Shown here: positions 1 through 9,502 of the stretch, piece after piece
Layout of the letters: each line of letters begins with the position of its first letter
Numbering within the stretch: the stretch's first letter is position 1
Source of the DNA: Symsagittifera roscoffensis
Lineage: Eukaryota; Xenacoelomorpha; Acoela; Convolutidae
Assembly: GCF_963678635.1 (NCBI RefSeq)
Contig: NC_087071.1
Coordinates: forward strand, 868,001-932,000
DNA length: 64,000 nt
Direction: 5' to 3'
Program-made: the position numbers and the translations under genes
The notes under the pieces: model-generated
The model's input: the letters and a program-made list of their open reading frames with translations, nothing else
Told to the model about the DNA's origin: nothing
Databases searched by the model: none

Positions 1-2700
1 AGGCAAAATTCGCAATCCAAACTTTTGTGCATTTTTTTGAACCTAAGCTTCCCGGAAAAAAAATTTAAAAAAAAACGTGTTATCGAGGAAACTTAAAGGA
101 TTTGAGCATTCATATTAAGAGGTAAGATTTGAGACGCCTGGTTGTACGATGACAATAAGGTTGTATCTTCATCAAGTTAGTATTTTCAAATTTTTTGAAT
201 TTCTTTGTATATAAGTTCTTCGTGAAATTTTGAAAAAATCAAAAAACGTCACATCTCGGAAACTAAAAGCATTTGAGCAGTCGCGTTTAGCAGTTGAATG
301 TGGCAAGATTTGCAACTCTTTACAGTACCCTGACAACACCGAACTATAGTGTTGTAAATTTCAAATTTTGAAAAATAATTAATTGAAACTCTCTGAAGTT
401 TTCTGAAAATTTTTGAAAAAATCACAAAAAACGTCATATCTCGAAAGCTACAAAGAACTGAGCAATCATATTTGAAGGCAAGATTCGCAATCTTTGAGAG
501 TACTCTGACAGAACCTAACTACAGGGCTGGGAATTTCAGATTTTTAAAAACTAATTATAATTTAAGTTTCTGGAAATTTATGAAAAAATCGCAAAAAACA
601 TCATATCTCGAAAACTACAAAGAACTGAGCAATCATATTTGGAGGCAAAATTCGCAATCCAAACTTTTGTGCATTTTTTTGAACCTAAGTTTCCCGGAAA
701 AAAAAATTTAAAAAAAACGTCTTATCGCGGAAACTTAAAGGATTTGAGCATTCATATTAAGAGGTAAGATTTGAGACGCCTGGTTGTACGATGACAATAA
801 GGTTGTATCTTCATCAAGTTAGTATTTTCAAATTTTTTGAATTTCTTTGTAGATAAGTTCTTCGAGAAATTTTGAAAACTCAAAAAACGTCACATCTCGG
901 AAACTAAAAGCATTTGAGCAGTCGCGTTTAGCAGTTGAATGTGGCAAGATTTGCAACTCTTTACAGTACCCTGACAACACCGAACTATAGTGTTGTAAAT
1001 TTCAAATTTTGAAAAATAATTAATTGAAACTCTCTGAAGTTTTCTGAAAATTTTTGAAAAAATCACAAAAAACGTCATATCTCGAAAGCTACAAAGAACT
1101 GAGCAATCATATTTGAAGGCAAGATTCGCAATCTTTGAGAGTACTCTGACAGAACCTAACTACAGGGCTGGGAATTTCAGATTTTTAAAAACTAATTATA
1201 ATTTAAGTTTCTGGAAATTTATGAAAAAATCGCAAAAAACATCATATCTCGAAAACTACAAAGAACTGAGCAATCATATTTGGAGGCAAAATTCGCAATC
1301 CAAACTTTTGTGCATTTTTTTGAACCTAAGTTTCCCGGAAAAAAAATTTAAAAAAAACGTCTTATCGCGGAAACTTAAAGGATTTGAGCATTCATATTAA
1401 GAGGTAAGATTTGAGACGCCTGGTTGTACGATGACAATAAGGTTGTATCTTCATCAAGTTAGTATTTTCAAATTTTTTGAATTTCTTTGTAGATAAGTTC
1501 TTCGAGAAATTTTGAAAACTCAAAAAACGTCACATCTCGGAAACTAAAAGCATTTGAGCAGTCGCGTTTAGCAGTTGAATGTGGCAAGATTTGCAACTCT
1601 TTACAGTACCCTGACAACACCGAACTATAGTGTTGTAAATTTCAAATTTTGAAAAACAATTAATTGAAACTCTCTGAAGTTTTCTGAAAATTTTTGAAAA
1701 ATCACAAAAAACGTCTTATCTCGAAAGCTACAAAGAACTGAGCAATCATATTTGAAGGCAAGATTCGCAATCTTTGAGAGTACTCTGACAGGACCTAAGT
1801 ACAGGGCTGGGAATTTCAGATTTTTAAAAACTAATTATAATTTAAATTTCTGGTAATTTATGAAAAAATCGCAAAAAAACATCATATCTCGAAAACTACA
1901 AAGAACTGAGCAATCATATTTGGAGGCAAAATTCGCAATCCAAAATTTTGTGAATTTTTTGAACCTAAGTTCCCCGGAAAAAAAATTTTAAAAAAAACGT
2001 CTTATCGCGGAAACTTAAAGGATTTGAGCATTCATATTAAGAAGTAAGATTTGAGACGCCTGGTTGTACGATGACAATAAGGGTGTATCTTCATCAAGTT
2101 AGTATTTTCAAATTTTTTGAATTTCTTTGTAGATAAGTTCTTCGAGAAATTTTTGAAAAAATCACAAAAAAAGTCATATCTCGAAAACTACAAAGAACTG
2201 AGCAATCATATTTGGAGGCAAAATTCGCAATCTTTGAGAATACTCTGACAGGACCCAATTACAGGGTTAAGAATTTAAGATTTTTAAAAACTAATAATAA
2301 TTTAAGTTTCTAGAAATTTTTGAAAAAATCGCAAAAAAACCTCATATCTCGAAAACTACAAAGAATGAGCAATCGTATTTGGAGGCAAAATTTGCAATCT
2401 TTGAGAATACTCTGACAGGATCCAACTACAGGGTTGGGAATTTCAGATTTTGCGGAAAAAAAACAATCTACGTTTTCTGAAACTTTTTTGAAAAAATCAC
2501 AAAAAACGTCATATCTTGGAAACTACAAGGATTTGAACAGTCATATTTGGAGGCGGGATTTTTATCTCTTTAGAGTATTTCTGACAGCACCCAACTACAG
2601 GGTTGGGAACTTCAAGTTTTGAAATTACTTTATTTGAAATTTCTGAAAAATTTTGAAAAAATCTGAAAATCGTCTTATCTCGTTAACTAAAATGATCGGA
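1..2700. repeat. 641-bp tandem satellite with about four internal subrepeats
   Basis: Near-identical blocks recur with a period of 641 bp: equivalent positions are 1, 642, 1283 and about 1922. After that the array decays into shorter, more divergent copies to about 2700. Each 641-bp unit is itself made of about four related segments of 120-185 bp, each carrying a core like AACGTCATATCTCGAAAAC followed by a GAGCAATCATATTTG-type stretch. The array is cut by the window start, so its length is unknown. The short ORFs inside (for example 249-437 and 890-1078, identical proteins 641 bp apart) are consequences of the repetition and not genes. Confidence 0.93.
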
Positions 2701-2935
2701 CATTCCAAATTGGAGGCCAAACTCGCAATCCCTAATTCGATATTGGGTTGATTAATTTAAACTCGGTAAAGTAACTACTAAAATCAAATTGAAAAATCGC
2801 AAAAAAAATCTTAACCATTGCAATATACGATATAGCTTAAACATGCAAAAATAATACGTTGAAAAAGCTGAAACATGGCGAGATAGTGAATCCCGCATTT
2901 AAATATATAATAGATAGATAGATTAAAAAAACAAT
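2701..2935. other. Unassigned AT-rich spacer
   Basis: AT-rich sequence between the 641-bp array and the first recognisable Penelope-like codons. I see no gene, RNA or clear repeat in it. It may include the degraded 5' part of the retroelement. Confidence 0.4.
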
Positions 2936-4190
2936 CTTTTTGCTGTACCTTATGATAACGGCACTGGATTTTGTGTTATGAAAAGACAAACTTATGACAA
3001 GAAACTACAAGAACTTTTGCATTGCCAACAGTTTACAGAAATCGAAAACGGCACTGATAGTTTGATCTTGAAAGTAGAAAAACTACTCAAAATGAAAAAA
3101 AAAACAAGAACCCATAAGTGATAAAAATTTATTCAAAACTCAGAACTACCGGAGCTCAGCCCGCTAGGTTATACGGTTTGGCTAAAGTACATAAGAATGA
3201 AATACCACTCCGTCCGGTTCTATCAATTCTTGGCAGTAATTATCAAAAGCTCAAATTTTTGACCTCCTTTTGAAAAGGTTCCTGGGGCAAACATTGAAAC
3301 ATCAACGTTAGATGCTCGAGAAAAACTCGAAAAACTAATACTGGACAAAAATGAACAAATTGTTGCACTAGACGTTAAAGAGTTTGTACACAAAACTTCC
3401 CGTATCGGAAGCAATTTATGTTGCCTTACCTGGATTGTATACAACTGAATACGCACCAGATATTGAGCGTTCAACTCTTATAATAGTGCTTAAGTTAGCC
3501 GTGACAAAAGTTTAGTTCAAAAGCAATGGACAATGGTATTCTCAGAAGGATTGGTTAGCCATGGGTGCATCCCTAGCAGTAACTTTGGCTAATATTTTGA
3601 TGCAATCTTAACTTAAGATTAAAACGATGGTATAAAGCAAGTAACAAAAAACATCTGAAAAAAGTCCAAAATGTAGTAAATTTGTTTGGAACAGTCAAGG
3701 CGTTGAATGTGGAAAATATGAAAATTGGTTTCATGCTAAGTGTCAAAACATCAGTAACGACGAATACCAAAATTTACCAGATATTCAACTTGTAGTAATG
3801 AAAGAAAACTGTTTGAAAGATACGTAGACGACATAATTTGTACAGTAAAAGGGGACCCGAACACGTTACTCAACAGGGTGAACTCGTTGCATAAGAACCT
3901 ACACAATTTACTATAGAAAAGCCAATGAGAAGGGGAAACTTGCTTTTTGGATATGAATATTGTACTAAATCATTAAAGGGAGATCACATGCAAATGCTAT
4001 CGAAAATCAACTGATACTGAATCTATTTTGAATTTTCATAGCTAGGCACCCCTCCAGCACAAAAAGAACATTGCGGAAGTAACAATCGAGAGATTGTTTC
4101 GTAGGACCAGTAACTTGAACAATTTCGACGAAGCGTTAAAAACCAACGATGAAATGTGGAAGAATACTCTTAGATACTCATAAACTTTAA
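2936..4190 (+). pseudogene. Penelope-like element reverse transcriptase, decayed
   Basis: Several plus-strand fragments in changing frames line up in the order of a Penelope-like (PLE) RT. They are a DNGTGFCVM block near 2952, RLYGLAKVHK followed by PLRPVLS at 3166-3225, an LDVKEF block near 3373, NGQWYSQKDWLAMGASL then LAN near 3523-3595, the catalytic RYVDDIICTVKG at about 3820-3850, and a CYRKSTDTESILNFHS block near 3990-4040. Stops and frameshifts interrupt it, so this copy is dead. No GIY-YIG endonuclease is visible downstream, so the element is either 3'-truncated or of a type lacking it. PLEs move by target-primed reverse transcription. An embedded PHD-like stretch is listed separately. 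Confidence 0.78.
3663..3803 (+). other. PHD-finger-like segment inside the PLE RT
   Basis: Between the LAN motif and the RYVDD catalytic motif one frame reads KCSKFVW, then VECGKYENWFHAKCQNIS, then a DEYQNLPD stretch and a final KENC. The spacing and the WFHAKC-NIS-Y-L pattern are typical of PHD or related Cys4-His-Cys3 fingers, with some zinc ligands lost. It interrupts the RT at a point where other PLEs run directly on. It could be a family-specific insertion in the RT palm or a later insertion of another element. I favour the first because the RT resumes immediately at the expected motif. Confidence 0.55.
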
Positions 4191-4573
4191 TATTTATCAT
4201 TTTGATTGTAAAAATCTTTTTAACTGTAAATATTTTTAGTTGTATATAGATGATGATGCTATTTATAGCGAAAACGTTCGTACCTTAATTAAAATTCTAT
4301 TGACTTATAACAATCATAATTTAAAAAAATAATTGGAACTGAGTTTATTTCATCACAAGCCAATAATGCCGAAATATACGGAAACGATTATATTTTTTGT
4401 TTCATTAAAGCTCACCAAAGCCGACAAACAAAAAAAACACAGCCAACCAGGTAGATAACTTAATATTTTTGAATCTGTCAAGTTCTTGAGGACTGTGGAG
4501 GGAGAAAACACTTTTTTAGAACTTTTCAGGAGGGAGGAGGAAGACGAGTCGCAAATAGATAAAATGCACTTAC
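4191..4573. other. AT-rich non-coding, presumed intron of the eIF4E-family gene
   Basis: No supported coding content. A minus-strand ORF at 4353-4625 runs through the splice donor of the neighbouring exon and is probably intronic read-through. The downstream eIF4E exons (those continuing after the VEDFW motif) are not visible here or further left within the window. Confidence 0.5.
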
Positions 4574-4805
4574 GACCAGAAATCTTCAACTGTTTGAAAA
4601 GAGTGTACTTTTTTCTGCCCACCAACCCACGATGCTCCTGGTTGATCTTTTTTGAACCATAGAGACCAAGTTTTCTGTAGGGGGTGATATTCTGCTGGTA
4701 CTCCGCCTTTTTCCTTCTCGCACATTTCTTTGTCGTCTGTTTTATGGACAGTTGATAAATTTGCCGACCTCATGTCACTTTTCGAAATTTCAACCATAAT
4801 GATGC
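4574..4805 (-). CDS. eIF4E-family cap-binding protein, N-terminal coding exon (partial gene)
   Basis: Translation initiation factor eIF4E binds the 5' mRNA cap through stacked tryptophans. The minus strand from ATG at 4797 reads about 75 codons ending in YHPLQKTWSLWFKKDQPG, then a GASW segment, then HSFQTVEDFWS. This is the N-terminal part of the eIF4E fold: the HPL motif, the paired W..W, the cap-contacting W and TVEDFW are all present, most like class I members. The reading frame stops exactly at a consensus donor (GTAAGT at 4573-4568). Upstream of the ATG is a good acceptor (GTTTCAG ending at 4806), leaving 8 nt of 5' UTR in this exon. So a 5' non-coding exon should lie further right and later coding exons further left. 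No stop or frameshift is seen. It could be eIF4E, an isoform or 4E-HP; the fragment is too short to choose. Confidence 0.75.
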
Positions 4806-5157
4806 CTGAAACAAAAAGGCAAAGACATCAACACTTAATTGCAAGGACAGCAACACTTGACATCTTCTTTTATCCTTATCACTTCCATATCTAGGAAATT
4901 CCGTGGATTTTGACTAGAATACGTGATGAAGGGACTCCTGACTGTAACTTCGGTTACTATGATACTTTTGACCTTCTGGTTACCTTAAAAAAAGAAATAA
5001 AACAGAAAAAAATAGGCAAAGAAGGAACTCATCTAGAACAACGACAACTTTACAAAAGAATCATATGGGTAAATAATTCAAAGCTTGTAACAGTCGCCTA
5101 CTTCAGTCACATATGAGGCTTAAGAAAAACAGGCCCTATAACCATTGGCTCATGAGT
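4806..5157. other. Presumed intron upstream of the eIF4E-family exon
   Basis: This stretch lies between the 3' splice site at 4806 and the left edge of the giant LTR element. A 68-codon plus-strand ORF (4910-5116) shows no domain and is probably chance. Nothing else is recognised. Confidence 0.4.
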
Positions 5158-5751
5158 TGTAACATTCGCCCGGAAGATACATATCGACGGAAAATAAAAC
5201 TAAGTCCTAAGACGACTGGCCAACGTCTAAACAGAGCTTTACATGCTTTTAACCGTCTCTACCAGAGCCAGTTCTTTTGGTGGTCTTTCTAACATCGGGT
5301 CGACAAAAACGTTACTGCTTTCGGCTTCGGTCAAAACACTCAAATTAACTTAAATACATGCAGAAATAGTGAGCTCATGGCTGGGTCTCAGTATCCCCAG
5401 ACCACGAGGTCACTCCTAAAAACAGGACTACTACTACTTATTGAATTACTATTGTTTTTGTTCAGTAGATTAAAATCATCATCTCTATCGAAGATGGATC
5501 AACCCTTTCCCCCAACTCCTAGCTTGTCATCCTAGCAAAATGAATTCAGATGTTAATTAAATTCAACTCAGGACATGACGGGGAAGCTAAAAGTTTGTAT
5601 AAGATGATAAAAGTTCCAGTCCCGAGACCCTGTTTGGCTAATCGTCCCAATAACGTTGTTAATCTCTTAAAATCACTAACTCGGAAGGTTCGCTGCTAAA
5701 AAGTCGATATCTGCAGAGACTGCATTTTGGCCATTCTGGTCGAATGTCACA
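5158..5751 (-). repeat. 3' LTR of the giant element (594 bp)
   Basis: Direct repeat of the right LTR, beginning TGTAAC and ending TCACA on the plus strand (TGTGAC...GTTACA on the element's sense strand). Compared with the right copy it lacks about 313 bp after CAGTCCCGAGACCC (position about 5633). Otherwise it matches with scattered substitutions. Confidence 0.92.
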
Positions 5752-5760
5752 TACTCCCCT
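5752..5760 (-). other. Polypurine tract candidate
   Basis: On the minus strand the bases directly before the 3' LTR are AGGGGAGTA. A short purine-rich run abutting the LTR is the expected plus-strand primer site of an LTR retrotransposon, which supports both the orientation and the LTR edge at 5751. Confidence 0.65.
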
Positions 5761-6531
5761 GACAGTTCGGTCAATGTCCCCATTGAATCTCGCAATGTTC
5801 GTATAATCGGCACAGTGTCATCGAACAGAATTTACAAAATGCACGAAATTACTTTTATCCGCGTCACATCGACTCACTGCAGAATACAAATGGCATCATA
5901 CTACATCACTATAGCCTTCAAAATCTTTCATTAACCTGCACATTGAGGATATGAGCTAAGATAAAAACATCTTTTCTGACTTCCAATGTCAATGTCCTGA
6001 TTGAAAACTTTTTCTCTTAGATTTAAAAGATTTTGGTTAGCAGGACAGTCCTGCCAACCAACAAGCTAAAGTTATCCTACTATACTCCTTCCCTTCGGAA
6101 ATCTTGCTTGTTATTGTTCTGAATGTTAAATCTAAGAAACTCTGTGGTTAGAAAGAAAAATGAAACAATCTCCCTCTTCAGGAGATTATCAAAGTCTTTC
6201 ATGTCACCACAAAGTGATCAGTCGTCCTAAGTGATTAAAAACAATCATGCAGGCTGGAATATTTAAATATACTCTTCACTCAAGCCTTTCTTAATAAATA
6301 ATAAGTGTCTCTAAAGCCACTTAACTAAAAATTAAAATGCAAATTTTTAAACGCAACAAATTCTTTAAGGTTCAAAACTCAACTAAATGTTTCAGTTTTC
6401 AATTACAACTTGGTTGCTTGGTTTCTCACTTGAGTTTTTTCACACACATAAAAAAATTCTGAATTTTAACTTCTTCTGTTTCGTCATTTTTTTGTTTCTT
6501 CTCTTTTCGTCGTTAAGAAGTTCTAAAACTT
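5761..6531 (-). other. 3' untranslated region of the giant element
   Basis: AT-rich, non-coding stretch between the last stop codon (6532) and the polypurine tract. I see no ORF, tRNA or clear repeat in it. Confidence 0.6.
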
Positions 6532-9457
6532 CTAAATTCTTCTAATTTTCCTTCTTTTTGCCTCTTGTTCTTTCGAGCGTTCGTCAATGTCCATCGCTTC
6601 CTTCTGTGATACTGACTCTGCACTTTCAGTTTCTGTGTCTTGCAACACATCCTTAGCTATTCTGACGCTGTTGGAAGCAGTCCTCCAACACTTCTGCTCT
6701 TCTACCCTCTGTTTGCAACAAGGTAGGGTAGATTCTCTGTTTCTGCAGAAGCTGTTGTGGAGACACAACGTCACATTTCTCTCCAAATCCTCCTTCAACA
6801 TCTCCGCCTTCTCCTTTCCACTACGTTCACTTGTCCTGGAAATTCTTTTCACAGCGGTGGTCACTGCATTCCGATGAGTCACGAAAGCTCGCTTGAAAGC
6901 TACTGCTCCAATGTCCAGCTGATATTCACTGTACACTCTGCCGTGCTTCGACATATGCTTCTTAGCATATTTGTACAACCATGCAGTCATGTTAGCTCTG
7001 AACCATGGCATCAATCGTCTTCTTGCCCATATCTTCTTCACTTCCATCGGAATGTTTAGAATCTTGCACATTGTCTCAAAAAGATCTAAATCTTTCAGAA
7101 AATCCAATTTCTGCAACTGTTCTCTCGTTGGCGCTTCCTGTCTATTGTTCTCTCTAACATGAGCTTCCAGCCATCGTCTCGCCATCATAACTCCCACTAT
7201 CGCTATTGTTATGGGCTGTGATGAGTCTGGTAAACCCATAGAGAGCAGCTCTCCAGAGTCCCAGATCAACATCAGATTACTACGCTTGGGATACCACCAA
7301 GTCTGCAGCAAGCAGTGGCAGGGAAACTCGTCATGTGTCAACATGATGCTCCTCCAATTACGTTTACCCGAAGCTTCCAGTAATGATTCCACTTCCATCC
7401 TTACTCGGTGGACTTCATCATTCTCGTTTACTGCATTGTATTCTATAACGGTTGATCTTCTCTGTTTCTGTCTCTCAAAGTCACTGAAGTTCCCACTCAC
7501 GTATCCCATGAACTTCCTCCCAGTATCGATTCCAACTCCTCCTTTGTTCTCTCTGGGACCGCTGAGAACATCTTGCATAGCAACTCGTAAAATTTTTCGG
7601 ATATTCTTGTCAGTCTCACACACTTTGGCACTGAGAAGGCTTGATCCACGATCGTTCTCGTACTCTTTACATCCAAAGCTACGAAATGCACCGGGTATCT
7701 GCTCTTGCACATTGGAGCCAATGTCGAGCCCACCAAATATCGTGCTCCTGATGGTCTACAATAAGTCTCACTGTGTCTGATGTTCATTTCCGCCTCGATC
7801 GCTTCCCTCCATTTTCCTATTTGTTTCTGCTCGGTTTGCAGAACTCCTGGGAATACTTCTACACTGATGGCAGTGACCATCTCATGTCTCTATTCTAGAT
7901 TCAATGGTGACTCCAAAGAACTAAACATGCTGTAGAATCCTAGTGCAGTCACTAGATTCACCTCGGTTTCTCCATGGCAATCCGCGATCAGTTCCGTTTC
8001 CGTCCATGCTTTCATCGCGACATTCCCAAACAGTATCGTCAATTGCTTGTGTTGTCTCTTTAGGGTTTTCACACAATCCAGACCTCTACAAACGTGACCT
8101 TCCAGTCCACAGACTTCCGCCAGACAGCTACCAGGTTTTACCCAGTCTTCTGGTCCCCAGCCAGGCAACTCCACTTTATCTTGCCCGTTGCTCCTAGAAG
8201 CCGTTATCATCACATTATATATGATGTTAAGGTCACGCAGGTTACAGTCTGTATTCAGCTCTTTCTGCACATCTCATGTCGGCCGTAATATCGAATCAGC
8301 GTTGAGACTAGGACACCATGATGGCCTCATCGGTTCCCACACTACCATCAAGCTCGTTCTCAGCAATTCATCTGAGAATCCCAATCCAAACTCCACTCTT
8401 TTATCGGATTTTGGTACGGAAGGTGCAGTCACCTCTTCTTCCAAGACCAGTCCCAATTTAATCTGAGGATTGGTAGCGCTCTTGATCGTTACGATTCTCG
8501 ACGTCCAGAATCTTAGCAACACTGCCTGCTCGTAATCGAAAAAGCAATCGCGTACGTCTTCACTCAGGAACAGGTTGTACGCTATCCCTATGATTCCGGA
8601 TACGTAGCTGTACGACTTCTTCTTGATCGGTCCACAGTATTCACTGGATTTCGGCAGTGCCCCCATAGATTCTTAACTGAGTCTCAGCTCCTTGTTTGAA
8701 AATCTCCTGATTTCGTCTATCTTTCTCATGGGCTCTAACTCCTCGGGTTCTTTCATATTCACCCTCATCGGTTTGCTTTGTTGCATATCCAGCAGTGCTA
8801 GCAAAAGTAAGGCTTTTGCTCGCTAATCGCCCTTCCTCAGCATCTTGACACAGGTGTTCAATGCTGGTACTGAAATCTGCTCTATCATGAATTGAATGAA
8901 ACAGAGAGAGTCTCTCCGCTTCGCATACGCTACTGCTGCTCCCTCTTGGATTATCAGATCCCTCAGGTTCGTCATAAGGAAAACCTTCTCTTCTTTTGAC
9001 CTCTTCCTTTCTTCTGAATCATATTCTTCGCGAGTCAGTCCCATCATGCACCAGGCGAACCTCAGTTGTAATTCGGTTCCCACGTAAGGTACTGCCATGA
9101 GAGCGTGTATTCTTGGCGCAGTCCTCATCTCTTCTTCGAAGTACCGTAACACCACTGCTTTCCATGGAAGGCTCACCAGCTGCTCTATCGTTTCTGCCTG
9201 TATCTCAGACGACGCTAAAGTCCCATACGCCTTCTGCTTGAGGGTGATGCCCTGCAACATTGTTTCCAGATAATTCTCCATGGCAGTCTTGTCTTCCAGA
9301 GCCATCACATACCCTCTAGCCGATTTTCGGTACTCCAAAATCTCCATGTATCCACCGGCGGGTTCATCTATCGACACAGCCTCCGATACTGTCAGTCGGT
9401 TATACTCCACTGGTAGTAGTTGTCCTGCGACATGGGAGATGGCTTAAAGTCTTTCAT
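6532..9457 (-). pseudogene. Last extra ORF of the giant element (about 970 codons, function unknown)
   Basis: The ATG at 9457 starts MKDFKPSPMSQDNYYQ and soon runs out of frame. From 9410 one frame stays open to 7497 except for single stops at 8823, 8274 and 7890, since all four segments share the same minus frame. A frameshift near 7500 then passes to the frame running to 6532. Rejoined, this is one protein of about 970 residues with no domain I recognise. The C-terminal third has a W-rich stretch (LLQTWWYPKRSN) and ends in a basic tail (KRRKIRR) that could be a nuclear signal. The plus-strand ORFs over it (for example 7211-7780) are shadows. Its location after all pol domains is the slot of env or accessory genes, but no signal peptide or convincing membrane anchor is visible. 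Confidence 0.6.
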
Positions 9458-9502
9458 TGTGCTCTCTCCCTATTGGCTGAGTATTTCCATTTATAAGGTC
9501 GC

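Noticed and set aside
4040-4350. GIY-YIG endonuclease domain after the Penelope RT
   Set aside because: No G-I-Y or Y-I-G pattern in any plus frame of this stretch.
4353-4625. 90-codon minus-strand ORF overlapping the eIF4E exon
   Set aside because: It is in another frame, crosses the splice donor and has no homology features; the exon frame explains the locus.
4910-5116. 68-codon plus-strand ORF
   Set aside because: No domain, antisense to the gene, low complexity; expected by chance.
7497-7710. Start of a separate gene at 7710
   Set aside because: The frame ending at 7497 looks more protein-like over this overlap; a frameshift near 7500 explains both.
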